A DNA stretch of 64,000 nt from assembly GCA_947568835.1 (NCBI GenBank), contig OX387609.1, positions 9,005,660-9,069,659 of the forward strand, read 5' to 3'. Below, piece by piece: positions 11,655 through 26,395 of this stretch (position 1 is the first letter of the stretch; each line of letters begins with the position of its first letter). Both the position numbers and the translations under genes were made by a program. The stretch is from Protonemura montana. Taxonomy: Eukaryota; Arthropoda; Insecta; Plecoptera; Nemouridae. The notes beneath the pieces are model-generated. The model was not told where the DNA came from, did not search any database, and saw nothing but the letters and a program-made list of their open reading frames with translations.

Positions 11655-14600
11655 CATAAAGTCTTGTAAGTTGGTATCGCAATCACATCAAGTATGCAAC
11701 AAACTAACAAATCACATTCAGTTGTTATCTACAATGAGTCAATTATCAAACGAATAAAAAACGAAAAAAAATGAAGCAAATATTTCATCATCATTTGAGA
11801 GGAAATTTATTGATATTTTTTGATAAAAACTTGACGTTGTGCCACGTCACGACATCTCCAGGAAAGCTAAAGAAATTGAAAACAATTAAAAGATTAAATA
11901 ATTTGAAAGTTGAATGGATAAAAATTAATTTCATCTTTGAGTCTGACTTCTTGTATGTCTTTGTATGACCTTGACCGATGATGCAATTTCACTTGAATTC
12001 CAATTTTCAGAGCACATTGAAATGTTTTCAACTTAAATCCCCTGGGCTTTTCAGCAAAGTCCTTCGAATTTTTATCAAACTATTCAAAATTTACAAAAAA
12101 AATCAGATTTTGTGTTAGAGCTTAGGAGTTTAGAAGACACCGAAAGTGTTTCCTCTATTTCTTGTCCATGGATCACATTTTAAAATCCCAAAATTTCACC
12201 ATTCTTATCTGACAACGCAAATTGCATTTACGAAGCCCTAGTTTACAGTTATGTGTATACTTGTTAGTACTTCTAAAAACACGCTTTTTTAAAGAGAATA
12301 CCTGACTCACAATTTTCATGTACCTACTTTTAATACTCAATTGTTCGATAGCCATGTTTTTTTTTAATATGTTTAGCTAATTAAAATCAAGAAACCAACC
12401 AGCAGCACTCACATTGCTCCTTACTAGAACCTCTTAAGAAAGCATTACGTTCCATTACCCGGGCACTCAACGAATCCAGAGTATCGCTGAGAGGAAGACC
12501 CCACGATCTCTGGAAGCGTGAGACTGTGGTCTAGTGATCTTGAGATAGGGGGGAAAACAATCGGGGTGATATGGCACGGCCGACGGGATCTTCCAGGGCC
12601 CCCATGATTTGTACGACAGAGGGTAACCAAGGAATTAGATGAAAACTTTCCCTCACGAGACCAGACAGAGATGAAGATGATAAAGCAAAGTTACATTGTA
12701 TCTGAGAAATGACTCGGTGAAAGTTTCCGGGGAAAATATTCCTTCGTTTTGTAACTTTTCGTTGTGAGCGCTCGATATGGTCATCTCTGTCAAATAATTA
12801 AAGAAAAGCGTGTGTTTTTTCTGTGATTCATCCTTTCCGGTGGGTGATTATGAAAGACAAGTGCCTCATGAGCATCCACACAAAGTCTGTATTGATCTGA
12901 ATTGAAAAGCGAAAAGTACCTCGACTTATTGTAGAGCAACATTTCTGATTTCAGTTAGGTTTTTCATGAACTACATAAAATAACTCTCATTAAACAATGC
13001 TAATTGCTAAGTATCGCAAGAATTGATAGCTTTGGAGAATAATTTTCATTTGTTAATATTAAAATAAACTATTCATATTCAGATGGTATTTTCTTTTCTA
13101 ATTCCGGTGAAACTCTTCTGAGTCACGTTGTCATTTCAAAAATAAGATACGAACTTAAAATTCTTGCCCCAAAATGTTGAACAAGATTGCATCTCAAGTC
13201 AACGAACACTGCATTTCATGTCACAGGGTTTAACCCCCCCAAGAATTATCGTATTGCTTGTCAAGTCATAGCCCCTTCCTTTGCCAATAGCATCGATTAT
13301 TTATTGGACACCTTCTCCTCTTGGTTGCTTAGCAACACCGTGAACAAGAAACATTGACAGGCAAATGTTTTTTTTTTGTCACTGCACTCAAAATATTACA
13401 TGTCATTTACATGCGCATCAGTCTCAAATGATAGCAAACGTAATTACGATGAATTTATCTGACCATCGTTTTCCGATGATGTAATGTTCATACATTACAA
13501 AACAAACGGTGCAATGACTAAAAGTGACAATAATTTCAGTGCTCATTAGCGAGAATCATTATTATCTTTTCATTGTTTAAAGCTGATATACTTCCCTACG
13601 GATTGTCTGTTGAACTTTAAGTTGACTTTTACTTCACCATAACTTTGTTATCCCATGCAATCGCTTACAGTTTTAATGTCACAAATTTACTTGACCAAAC
13701 GTGGCAATCTTTCACAGTAAACGAGCTTTGAAAATTAGCTTTGCGTCCAAACAATAATGGCTGTGCTGCGAACTCGTAATCGTTATTACAGTTTGAAAAG
13801 TTAACAAAATAAAGATTGATATTCAAAAAAATGACCGTTAATATTCGGGAAGCTATTGTCCCGTTTGGTCGCAGACCAAATCATAAACTGGCTGCCTTCC
13901 AGAGCCAATAAAACCAGGATTAATCCAATCGAATGGGTTTTATTAATGCGTGTGGTCATCGATGGTAAAGCATCGCATGCAATGTCCTGTATTCGCTTGT
14001 GTTTCTAACACTGCGATAAAACCACTCGGCGTCCGACCGATTGAATGTCATGGCATGGTTTATTTTTTATTGCCAGTTGCAGGGAGTTTTATTGCGATAT
14101 AAAAAAAAAACTACCCTTAACATCGCCGAACGTGCCTTATTTTTGAGATGTTCTGGCTTCTTCTCTCCGATCTGATAAAGTTATTGACAAGGAAATCTGA
14201 TGTCGCTTAACCACGCTGGGAAATATATATTTTTTTTTGGTACAGAAATGGGGAATATAATTTGATATATTCATTAGGGGGGCTAAATGTTCACATAAAT
14301 GCAAGGGACCTGGTGAAGGAGACAATATTGAAACAAATAAAACTGACACCGCACGATTTTGTGTCCAACAAAATGCATTATAGCTTTTTTTTCTAAAGCT
14401 GCCATTAAGACGTCGAATCTTTTGTTTTTCCTTGCTCAGGCAACAAAGTTAATTTGCACCGTTATTCATTTGTTCACTCGTGTTTTACCTAGTGTTGGTG
14501 AGTTGTCCAGTATTTTGATAACAATCGTGCAAATCGTGATACCAACATAACAAAGATGTACTTACATACACATTTAAACACAGAAATCCAAAAAATCGAT

Positions 14601-17600
14601 GGCCACTACTTGGATTTCTGTAATACCTGGGGGTATTTATAAGAATGAAGAAAATATTCTTTTTACTGTTCGAAATGTTTGTAAGAATTGCTAATTTCAA
14701 TTTGGAGTGGCGTTATTCTTTGCTCGCTACGCTCATTAATTAATAAGAATTGACGCCACATTATTTGATATCTTACTTATAAACGAAAATATATTTCTTT
14801 TCAAAAATAAAGACTTTAAATTTATTTTTTTCTTTACATTACTGTGGTGTGGTTACTGCAATTAAATTGCAATTCCATAAATCTATTTGCTGGCCTTTGA
14901 GTTGAAGTTGTGACATTTTCTGGTACAAACATTAAGAAGAAGCTTACAAAATAACACCAAGGTGATCCGTAGGAAAGATTTTATTTTTTTTAATTATATA
15001 ATTTTCATAACTATTCTTGATTTTGAGTGTCATACTCGTATAAAAGGTAAAAACACACAAATGACTAAAAAAAAGTCGATATAGTTTTACTATTTCAGTA
15101 AATTTTGTTATAAAATTCTCATGCTAAGTTTCAAGTTTCCAAGAATTACCAGCATTCATTTGATTCATAAACCTTTTTGTCACTTTTTTTCGATTCAGTC
15201 TGTTTATGAAGTACGGAGTGGTAGAACCCCATTTTTTATATTTGAACACTATTTTCTATAACATTAATAATAATGATACAAGGAGACTTCAAAAACTTCT
15301 CAATAGAGCGATGCAAAATGTAGGAACTCAAAATTACTCTTGAAAGCTTGGTTGAGTTTCTTGGTTAATTAGGTTTTGAACTTGGCATAATTTGGGTTTG
15401 TATTCTTTTGGTTTTTGGTAATTTTTGAGACACAGAAGAATGATTTATACAATTTACACATTTGCCAATTTCAGCATTCTGTTGGACATTGATTGAGTCA
15501 TATACAAAATGGTGAGTTTGCTTAAGAGTCGTGACGCTAGAAAACGCCAGAAAAGTCAACAATTACTTGCTAACTAGAAGTAACAAACGTGTATAGCTTC
15601 AAATCGTGTTCTGCATTCTATTTGATAAACTTTATATTTGGACCCATTTTAAATTATACAGGAAATTGTGATGCGTTATTAGAGATTGACAACACGTTTG
15701 CAAGTGGTCATATTATCAGGTACCATTGCAAATAATTTTGCATTTTGATGACTGGCAACGATGGATGACAATTATAGAAATTTTTTTGAAATGGAATTTA
15801 TTCTCTCATTGTGTACAAGTAGTTTGAGAACATTCAGTCTCAAGGAAAGTCATTCCGTATTGCTGGAGGTAGGTAGAGCTGTGTAGGTGTTAGATTGCTT
15901 GGAACTTTACAGATCTGGTTTATTCTCGAGAGCTCTAATTGTACAATTACAAGTTACATTACGTACAGTTGCCAAGTTAACAAAAAAAAAAAAACGTTAA
16001 GAACTAAACAGTTACAGTGCGGTTTTAGTTCAGAATAGTTGGAAAGAAGATTATTTTGGAAAGTGGTTCTGACCACTGCTTTTTTAACATGAAGTTTCGC
16101 TTCCGCCTATGTCAGCGTTGGTAACCATAGCAACGGCCGGCGCACCAATAACAGGTCTGGTGTGTGTTGATAAACAGTGACTTAGCCTTGTAGCCAACAG
16201 GTAGACTTGATAACTATCTGAAATTCACCTGGTGGGCAATATTAAAAGCTGTCAGTGTCTTATCGAGCATGGATGTCAACAAGCTAGGAAAATGTGTAAC
16301 AAAATTCGATTTATAACGAATTTCCGAGGTCGACCGAGCCAGTTTGTATAAAATCTCTTCAAAATCTCATCAATTCTGAACTATGACATTTTCATTTTAA
16401 AAATTCGCTTTGAAAGATAGCGCCATCTGTGTATCAAGACTAATGAACCGGCATAATGACAAATATCAAATTCCAAAAAAATACCTCATTTTTTTGGTCA
16501 ATCAAAACTCAAATCTCTTGGCATTCTCCCAAACCAAAGCAATGCGCATGCTCTGCACTGGTGTAATTAGAAGACAGAGAGGATCATTGTAAATCATGAG
16601 AGGGTCTTATGGCTCCTTATAACTGCGTTATGTTGAGTGAATTTTCTTCACCTTTCATTCACCAGATGTTTATCCACCAATTCCCAAGCATGTCCAGAGA
16701 AGATGGCAAGTCTGAATGTGCATGTAAAAAACATTTTCCTCGGGTACATCTTCTCATTGCTTCAGAAATAAATTCAAAGACTTTTCTCTTCAGATGAAAA
16801 TAAATATCATCGCAAATACAACGAATGGACAAAGCGTAGTACCTATCAAAATCAGACCAAGTAATCATACAACCATTTTGTTCGCCATCTGACAGCGATT
16901 CTGTCCATTGTTGCGATGCCTGATTAGCTGTTTCATGAAAAGACTCTTTCGAGTGGACCGACGAGCTCCCAGTGGTTAAGCCAGAGATGAAGGGGGGGGG
17001 GGGGGACGCTGCATTGTTGTCCTGCAGGATCAGGATGCGACGTCTGGAAGGATGGAGGCAGTGTAATTATGTGCTCGGATTCGAAGCCGGATGATCGTTG
17101 GGGAAATAATGAGTTGCTTAATTGTGTGGTCTTGAGGATTGGAGAGTACATAATCGGTACAGACAAAGAGATTGGTAGAGTGGCAGTGATGGATTAATTC
17201 TCGCTGGATCTGGCGAATTCGTACGAATCTCTGCTAAGTTATAAATGTAATTCAGATTTTGATTCACTTTTTAGCGTTACCGTATGCTATTCTTATTAAA
17301 AACTTTTAAGTTTACAGAAATATTATTTAGAGGTTTCTTGTAAACATGCTCAAATACCTTGTTATTACAAACGTTATTAATTCAGTTTTTTTTACCAACA
17401 ACGATGGTATACTTTTTATACCTAAAATATTGCTGATTTTTCTATTAACATATATGTTCCCTCAGGATGTAAGGTTTTTTACTGAAGAAGATTAAGCACG
17501 TTGAATATCAATCTCCAGCCTTTTCTAAAATATCAATCACAAGCCAAGGAAGATTATTGAAGCACAAGTCAAGGTTTTTCCTTGTGAATTTCCACGCATG

Positions 17601-19455
17601 TCTCAACATGTCAATAACACGCGAAAATGTGGGTGGAAAATTCTGTTTTCCGGTGTGGAGAAAATTCCTATGCGAGGGTATGCTTCTAAGTGCGTACAAA
17701 AAGGAGACTAAATGATGTGTTTATTCCTCAGCATCTTAATACAATCTTGTGCTCAATCCTTTTGTTGTGAACAAATACCTGGTTAATTTATTTGCTCACA
17801 AAACTGGTTATAAATAATTTAACAAATTTTGTTCTAATTTGCAACTTTTCTTTAAAAGTTATTTATTTACTTAGTGTCTATTTTTCTTTAAGTTAAAAGA
17901 AAACTAAAATATACTTTTTAGAATTGAAATATTTTGTGTTGCACCGTCTTTTTGTTGAGGTAAGATATTTTATAAATTAGTGACTTAAATGTGAGTTAAA
18001 AAAAGAATAAATTTAGTGAAAGTTTAAGCAATTATTATTTATGGTAAATAACAATAATTAATAATCAATCATAAATAACTTCCATGCTAGGCAAGCGTGC
18101 CAAGCAAACACCCGGGATCAAGACATTTTGCATGTGAATCTCAAGACGCTCTAGGCGTCTTAGACTGCCAAGCAAATCGGAAGGTGTGTATGGCTTGAAG
18201 GTTGCCAAGAAGGGTGTTCTCGAAGTTCGCACATGGGGTGCAAGGGTGCAAGGGCGAGTGCCAAGGGGAACATGACAGGCTTTGTCGTAGAAATCACCAA
18301 GTTGCATTTTGTATTTTATGTTAAAAATATGTTTTCAGATGCTAGCTACTAAATGATTTTTTCACTTTATAAGTAAAAGTAATATAAATATGATTTAAAT
18401 ATAACAGAAGATTGATATTTCAGTTGACCTCATACAGCAATTGCTGCTGGATTCAAGATTATTTTTTATATGCGTTTCCACACAAGCTGCGCTGCTGTTT
18501 ACCAAATAAATAAATAAATATATTTAAACGGCGTCATTGGACTTAAAGTAAATTCAAATTATTCTTCAGAATGTTAAAAAAAATGTTCGTATCAAAGGCT
18601 GTTTAAAATAGTAAGTTTAAACTATTTTATTAAAAACTATTAAATCTCTAATATTTTTTAGATAAGTTTAAAAATGCTCTCAAAGCCTAGTTTACCTTAA
18701 TCTTAATCTTGATTTTATTGATCAAAGTTGCAGTTCAGTAAAGTGCATACCAAATACCATGGTAAAAGTATGTCTTGAGTAGCAATAAACTTACCATTTC
18801 ACATCAATGGCTCCACATAGCTTGTGTAAAACCATGAAGCTCTCAGCACTATTCCTCAACCACATCAGATAATCCTGATTTCATATTTAATTTGCTTTTT
18901 CTTTGTCGCTAGGTTACTCTGAACAATGTTTCGCTATCAACTGCTATTTTCAGGAAATTTTTTCGATGCATTGGATCTCTGTTCCTAACGGAAGGAATTA
19001 CTACCAAACTTAACTTGAAAACAATCTTCAAAGAACGTTCTTATGATTAGGGTCTCGCAGTAAAGAACAGTACTTTGCAGATTTTTATAATAAATGAGCG
19101 AAAGAAAACCACCTTATCACATAAAAGTGAAGAATATACGAGTTTAGAACACAAGGGCTTACATTTTTTGGAGACATTAGAATTCTTTGGTTATTTTAAG
19201 ATATTCCCTCGGGAATTTATTAGGCATCGATTTTCCCTCTTTCACTCGGCACGGTAATAAGTAACTATAATTTTAAAAATAAAATTCATGTCTGAAATAA
19301 TCCCAAAAGACTATTGTTATAAAACCGCAACATTCTGTCGCCTAGCAGCCGGTTGACAACATTCTGGCGACACGTGTATATATATAACTCCCAATCCAAG
19401 AGGACAAAACAGCATGGTTTATTGCAACAAGCTCCACATGTTTTAATTAAATCCA
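11655..19455. other. No supported gene; AT-rich spacer with minor simple repeats
   Basis: Only short frames without motifs are present. A run of 14 G lies at 16992-17005. An AAAT run at about 18509-18525 has no element body in front of it. The minus-strand frame at 18065-18307 (80 codons, start ATG) reads smoothly in a locally GC-richer patch but matches nothing I know and has no clear splice signals. No RNA gene was recognised. Confidence 0.35.
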
Positions 19456-19459
19456 CCGA

Positions 19460-19885
19460 CTATAACTTACAATTTAAAGCAGTGCGGTTGCAATGGTTGT
19501 CACTACAATTGTCAACCAGTACCCCCCACCCCCTTCCACCATACATACGCACACAAGTTGTGTAACGCCTCCCCTTTCCATCGAGCCTCGTTCGGCCGCA
19601 AGACCAGGGTTTTGAGTACTCCACGCACAACGGGTGGCTACCGTTATGGCCTGGATTAGGGGGTGGGCACCTTTTACAATCTGAACAAAGCTTGAATTGG
19701 AACATTAAAATATAGTCTCGTGATATTAAACTGGGATTTACTTTTGTGCAGGGTTTTACGGAAAATTCAAGAGATTTTGTTGAACATTCTATAGTCGTTC
19801 TATTGCGAAATCGTTTATGGGGCTTGCGTACGAATTCAAATCTTTTTTTTTGAACGTTTAAAATTACTATATCACATCTTTGCAA
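19460..19885 (-). CDS. Unrecognised 141-codon open frame, doubtful gene
   Basis: One of the two longest frames in the window that does not belong to a recognised transposon. The N-terminal 70 residues are basic and AT-coded. Residues about 67-125 are richer in Cys, Gly and Pro, with KLCSDCKRCPPPNPGHNG and a glycine-rich MYGGRGWGVL. No known domain, signal peptide or membrane segment is visible. A plus-strand frame overlaps its 3' half. The change in composition midway suggests a chance fusion of two segments rather than one exon. Reported because of its length and the clustered cysteines; it may well be non-coding. Confidence 0.15.
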   Translation of the reverse strand: MQRCDIVILNVQKKRFEFVRKPHKRFRNRTTIECSTKSLEFSVKPCTKVNPSLISRDYILMFQFKLCSDCKRCPPPNPGHNGSHPLCVEYSKPWSCGRTRLDGKGRRYTTCVRMYGGRGWGVLVDNCSDNHCNRTALNCKL

Positions 19886-19889
19886 TTTA

Positions 19890-22800
19890 GTTTAATAAAT
19901 GTATAGCCTACTATTCCTTTGTTTAGGAGCGCAATAAATGTATCATAATCGTGCGTAATTGTTTACCCAAAAACAGCTCTTTAATTCTTTACTCTAAAAT
20001 ATGTAGAGCGATTCAAATTTGGCGAACGTTTTCAGAACGCAAAGGGGTGCAAATCGTGTGCCATGTGGGGGTTGTTGAGTATAGCCACCCCTTGCCCCAT
20101 CCCCTAGTCATTCTTCAAGGGGGCTCAACGACGGGCTATTAATTCACTGTTAAATGGATCTCATAGTTTGGCGCCACCCAGTAAAACCGTGGGGAGTTTG
20201 CTGGGACTTGACGAGGAACCTGGGGGGATTAAATTGAGACATAAAATGTTAGGGAGATTGTAAAAATTTAATTGTAGTTAGCAATATAGCATGGGGATTT
20301 TATGATAATAGTTTCCCCCGTTGTGGAAATAACTTCATAACCTTCAATTAAAAAATAATAAACGATTGTTAGTTTGTCTGTTTGTTACGTGATCAGTTTG
20401 GTTTGGGTAATCACCGGTTAAATGTGATGCACAAATATAAAATGAACAGGAATTTGTTAAGATTAACCATAAGGTTAGCCTGTTGAAAATTGTACAGCTG
20501 AATAAACGAACGGAGGTAAATTTTAGAATAAACATATCTGATTGGCTTTAACAATAGAGACGAGTCTTTAACAGACAGTTATCTTACTAACCGGGCATTT
20601 TAAATCTGTATAATGCGTCGCTGTTTGTTCCATAATGTACATTCCTCGTAGGTTTAAACTAATAATGTGGGGAATAATAAAATTACAATGCAAAGAATTG
20701 TATAAAAAACCAACAAAGTTAAATATATTTTGTCTGTCTTTAGCCGTCAAAAATGATTTTGTGTAATGATAAATTTACAAATTATATGCCATATTCATTT
20801 GTTTCTTATGTTAAGTCCTAGCAAGCTCAGTTAAACATTTGACTCGCATGTCAGGCAATTTGTTGTATCAGAAACACAAAAATGAAATGCATCTTTCACC
20901 GATTTTAACCCACGCAATTTCCCGTTTTTTTGTTTTGGAAAATGATCTCGTCTTTAAGTGATAAACACCAGTCTAAAGTCTAAAGTAAATATTCTCAATT
21001 GTTATCTTGCTTGTTTTGGTGGTGTGATGTCATATATTTGTTTTATTTTTAACAATATCTGTCATTGTTAAATGTCGTGCTCTTTTCTCTTAGTGCATTT
21101 TTTACATTTCTGTTGCAAAATTTTGCAATATATTTGTAAATGTGTAAATTTTACAATGTGATGTACTTTCATGGATTCAGAAATTGTCCAATAAGTGGGG
21201 AAAGATTAAAGAGACGACTTGATTAAAGTCGTTCTAAAGCCTGTTTTTACTTTCTCTTGTATCAATATTACAAGCATTCGTTTAGGTTCCTTAAGTCCTT
21301 GCAAAACATCATTTTCAATTTTCAATTTAAAGTTTAACGCTTGCGTAATTTAACTATTATTATTATTGTAGGGTTCAGCGGCACGTCAGCTACGTCAGGC
21401 TATTTGTGCCGATTTCAATTTGTGTTTTGTAATTTAATTTACAATTTAACTAGTTTAATTTTATTTAATTTATTTAATTTAATTTACAATTTAACTAGTT
21501 TAACTGAACTACCAACTTTCAGTAGTGGCACTGATTTTTATTTTCCACACATTTACTACCCTAGTAATTGCCACCAGAACAGAGAATGGTTTTCAAAAAA
21601 TAAAATATCAAAGATCAAAGTAAATAAAAGGAAAGATGTAATGCAAATTTATTTAAAAAATACAAAAATAAAATACAAAGTGATGTCATATTTCGATATT
21701 TGGCCCGTACAAGGCCATACAAGTAAAATGCATTTATATTTATAGTATTTATTAAAAATGTACATACAATTTAATAAAATTTCAGAAAATAAAAAAAATG
21801 GATATTAAGTTAGTATCATTTTTGTTTTTAATGTAATTTATTTGTTTGAATTATAAATATTTAAGTTGTATACCATTGTCACTCTGATTCACGGTGCTTT
21901 TACGTGCCAGTTTGATTATCTTGGTCAAAATGTTACTTGTATAAACAATAATGAAAACTTCTTTCCTCCTGAAGCCCAGCTTGGTAAAGAACTGAAATAG
22001 GTTTCGCCGAAATTTCAAGCGGGAATTCTGGCGCTGCCAGAATTCAGGGAAATAGATTCGAATTTTATCGCGAACCTTACGCAACGCGAACATTATGCAG
22101 ACCCAAAATCTTACCTTATTTAAATTGCTAATCGAAAATGAATATTAATTACAATAACCCACCACAGAGAGAGGTAATAACCTGTGTTCTAAGCCTAAAT
22201 AACCTCGAAATGTCGCATTTTCTCAAGAATCTTATGATCTACTTTTATATTTTGTTTACCTCATAACAAAAATGCATTTTACCAAATATTGAACGACTTT
22301 TTGGTGGCTGATAAAACTTTTATTAACAAAGCTTACATTGGTCTAAAAACTATAACAGCATAAATCACATTTTCTTTTATAGAATATTTGCAAAAAATTA
22401 TCCAGTGAATTCGATAAGCTACACAAAATTAATTCACGTTATTCTAAGAAATCTAAAACTAAATAACTTGGTTATCAATTCGCATCGCAATTAGAAATCC
22501 TATACTGAAGCGTTTGTTTATAATCAGGTAATATTTCTGCTAGGAATTCTTGACATCGAGTATTGTCTTGATGTGTTGGCGCCGTCAGTGCAAGACACCG
22601 GCTCATAACATGGACTGTTGCATTCTAATGCGACTTTGTTATGTCTGCAGATAATGTTGCCCATCACTCGAGTGTACCTACACTGAGAGGACATAACGCT
22701 GCTGGTCTTTGAAGAGTGAGGTGTGACAACTGGAATCAACTCTGCATTCGATTCTCTCACTCAAAGGTAAGACTAGTTGGAAAATCATACAAAAACAGGT

Positions 22801-25800
22801 GAATTTTAAGCTATTGTATTTGTGTGTTGATAAATTTGATACCTTTTGTGGTCACTGGTTGGGGTGCGATTGATTCTGCAGATAACTTGAAACTATTTTT
22901 TACAAAATAACTTGACTAGTTATCAAATTTTATTGAAAGTACACTTGGTAACTTTAAGGCGGTTTTTGAGCTTATGACAGTTTTTCTTACAATAGCTGAA
23001 ATATCAATTTAAATTTATTGATCTTATAACAAATGACCTGACAAATAACGCCATTTTATTTAAACTACAATTGATTTAAATTGTCAGATGTTGACTGCAA
23101 GTCTTGCATAATATTTGGGAGGTTTATTAACCCAGGTATTAACCCCCTGCTAATCACAAGGATGTCAGAACATAGCAAGTAAAATAGGTTTAGGCAGGAT
23201 TGTTTACTTTTGTGTTTTTTATATACGAAACATGTTTTTATTTTGTTTCGTGTGTTTAACGCAAATTTCAACGCCAGCCTTAAAAAGGAGTCTTTAGATT
23301 CTCTACATAGTGGCAAATCACGGCCTGCCACAAAGCTCCGCTGTTGTCCGATCACAATTCGTAACTCTTCTGGAAAGCTAAGGATGGATAAAAATATAAT
23401 TAATTGGGATTATCTTGTTTTCCCAAGTGGCTTTAACTGTAGATATATTAAATTTTTTTAAACTAAGAAAGAAAAGACAAAAAAAGTGGGTTTTTAATAT
23501 TTCTTCGTCAGTCATTTTAGGAATTCGAAAACATATTCGTGTTCTAAAATTTACCCAAGTGCCTAGCCACGCAGACAGTCAAAAAAACTCTCAATACTTC
23601 TGTTGCTAGTTTTAAAACTCATCGTCTTCTTTACATCAACTCGGGCCTAAATTCCGAATGAGTTTTGAAGCAATTCATAGTTTTTCAATTTTATTTATTC
23701 ATTTTTTTTCCTAGAAAAAACTGCTATTTGCATGTTACATACTTAAACTATTTTCTAATACTAATTCTAAAATAATTCTTCTGAAAATTTTTACAATATT
23801 TTCGGTCCCTTCCATTGCACATTTCTGCATTTCATTCCAATCTTTACTCGTTCTGTTTAAAAAAGAGTATTTCATTGCCATCAATAATGCAATGCGAAAG
23901 AAACGACCCAGCGGTCAATTCAATTAATATCCTGTTTGGATCCAGGTGACTTTTGAGATCCAGTCAAGATTGAAAAGAAATCTTGAAATAAGCAACCCAA
24001 GAAATGTAAACACAAATATGGGGTAAGTTGTCAAAGATCAGAACAATTGAATAAATGTCACCTCGAAATTTATAAAAATTAGCCGATCTCGTGGTCTTGT
24101 TCATAGAGCTCAGCTGTTTTTCTTAATTGATTTAATTTTGAGTTCTGTGATTGCTTCATCTTGAGCAGCTTTATTGTTTGAAAACCATTCCCGCAGATTA
24201 AACCGAGCAAAATTAAAACACAGTGAATATTGAAGATGGAAATACAGCCGTTTTTAATGTCAGTTATATATATGTTGTACAGTATTTGCATTTTGGAGAC
24301 AGATTCAGGGGTATTTATAGGTAGATATATAATTATTTCGTCGTTTCTATTCGATTCCATGTCATTTTATTCTCATAGCGGATTATAAAAGTTTTGCCTT
24401 TTTTTGCAAAAAAAAAACATTTTTTGTAGTGTTAAAAAAAAAATGCGTGGTTCTCATAAAATCTCGCAGAAATTGACATACATTCCAAGAATAAGGTCTA
24501 TGTGTCTTTTCTGTCAGCCCCTCACTGTTGCAGACTTTTAGTTCTTGTTCTTAACTCTTGTCACCAGAGTCACCAGTCACCAGAGTCACCAGACTCTTGT
24601 CACCAGTTCAACCACCAAGAAGTAAACCTGATTGTTTACTTATGGGAAACATCTTTCAGGAAAGATTATCAAATAATCACGGTGTCATTTTTGCATAAAA
24701 TAACCTTGCTTTTCACGCATTTTCCTCGAAATCTTGTTGTGATTTTGATGACCTGACTTTTAAGATTTGTTTAGTGCTTCTTGAATGCAGCCCAAAAGAA
24801 AAGAAAAAAGATTAAACATTTTTTTTTTCATAGCATGAAAACCCAATCTGTAAGAAATTTAAAACTCGTTCAATGTTTGATGGAAAAACAAATCGCCTGG
24901 AATTAATTGCATTGAATTAAAAATTATTACCTTCCTGGCATTCATTCTTCACGTTCAAACTATTGGAACTATTAAATTGATAGTTTCCTTCTCCAAAGCT
25001 GTTGCTTACTGTGACACCAACCTCTACAACAATTAAACTTTCACGAGGAATTTGTTTCCCAGTCGAACAATTGATGGAGTAAACTCATTTTTGTGATCAT
25101 GCTTTGTTCTAATACAACTAAATTATTCGCCAGATATTCGCTAGGGATTTAAATGAAGTTTACGTATTGATTTTTCTGAAAACACAATCTTTTACCAATT
25201 GTCTTCCTTCTTTCGTTGATTTTATTACAATTTTTAAAAATTTATTGGTTTCTGAATCAGGATAAAAGCTTGCGTAACAAAGTAATTAAATATGGATCAA
25301 ATATTATATGTGAAACAGTATTTTCTGTTGTGAGCTGGTTTGAAAACTTTTCATCAATATGTCTGGAGTTTTTATAAGCCGAGCGTGTAAGTGTATTCAC
25401 GTCGCAGAGAAGAGCGTTATGATAACTGCGTAGTTCTTATCTTATCTTGTGAAAATCAACATTAATACCAAGAAGTAGGTCATCGAGTCTCTTCTTTCCA
25501 CTCGTCACTGTAACCAGTCTTTTAGTCTTGTGCCCTGACTTTGAAGAAAGATGCAAAAAGTCAATCGACAATTCACCAGTTGGTCAACTAGCAGCTGAGT
25601 TTAATTATCTGTGGAAAAACATTCTGAAAATATGAACAAATAATTACAGTAATATTACTTCACAAAGCAGATCGATATTTCACATATTTATCTGGAATTT
25701 TGTTCTTGTCAGGATTTTAACCATTTAAAAGGGCTTCTTAATTGCTAAATTAATTGTGAGGGTACGAATAATAATAAAAATAATAATAATAGTAATACAA

Positions 25801-25835
25801 GCTAGTCTAACAGTAACACTGCTGATTTGACGTGC
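19890..25835. other. No supported gene; AT-rich spacer
   Basis: A 45-bp tandem duplication of an AATTTAATTTACAATTTAAC segment lies at 21431-21503. A short run of GTCACCAGA-type repeats lies at 24560-24610. A minus-strand frame at 22524-22760 contains several cysteines but no pattern I recognise. No other gene or transposon was seen. Confidence 0.35.
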
Positions 25836-25837
25836 TT

Positions 25838-25900
25838 TGACGAAGATGGCGAGCCGTGCCTTGCCGAAACGACGGGGCTTTAGGCACCTTTAAGGGTCGC
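25838..25900 (+). repeat. Transposon-like phrase with GAAGATGG and GAAACGACGGGG
   Basis: GACGAAGATGGCGAGCC is followed about 20 bases later by GCCGAAACGACGGGGC. The two-part layout (a GAAGATGR block then GAAACGTCGGG-like) is a motif I associate with 3' regions of Penelope-like and other invertebrate retroelements. Related phrases occur at about 29.70 kb and 31.58 kb on the minus strand. No coding remnant is attached, so the class assignment is inference. Confidence 0.35.
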
Positions 25901-25962
25901 AAACCTCCAACCTCTCTAAACCTCTCTAAACCTCCCTAAACCTCTTCAAACCTCTCCAAACC
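25901..25962 (+). repeat. 10-bp minisatellite, about six units
   Basis: The unit is AAACCTCTCT with C/T changes among copies. It begins directly after the transposon-like phrase at 25838-25900, so it may have grown from the end of that element. Confidence 0.8.
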
Positions 25963-26250
25963 AGAGCACAACCGTAGAGCAAGTCAAATGATCAAACCAT
26001 CGCGCATCCCATAACACTACTCATTATTTCACATTTAAAGTTATCTATTATTAAGGCTATTATTAAGTACTTAATTAAGTGCAAGCATGATTATGTAAAT
26101 TGCATGCTAAGGTTACCTACCTAGTGAGCTCGATAAACCGGATATTAACAGGACAACGAAATCGCTTAAAATTAAAGAAATATTCGTAAAAATGTATCAA
26201 ATAAATAAACAAACATTTAAGTTTTTTTAGATTTCTTCGAAATATCGTTG

Positions 26251-26395
26251 AGTGTGCAAAGCCTTGTGGAGAATGTAAAAAATTCTTGTTAAGAATACAA
26301 AGCCTTGTGGAGAATACAAGGCCTTGTTGAGAATGCAAAGCCTTGTGGAGAATGCAAAGCCTTGTGGAGAATGCAAAGCCTTGTGGAGAATATTG
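26251..26395 (+). repeat. 19-bp minisatellite
   Basis: The unit AATGCAAAGCCTTGTGGAG repeats with a strict 19-base step (CCTTG at 26303, 26322, 26341, 26360 and 26379), with older, degenerate units to the left from about 26251. The right-hand units are nearly identical, the left ones diverged, which suggests recent growth at the right side. Confidence 0.9.

Noticed and set aside
17060-17110. B-box-like GGCTTCGAATCC on the minus strand
   Set aside because: The flanking sequence does not form T, anticodon or D stems.
18509-18525. AAAT run as a plus-strand retroelement tail
   Set aside because: No coding remnant or 3' UTR-like sequence precedes it.
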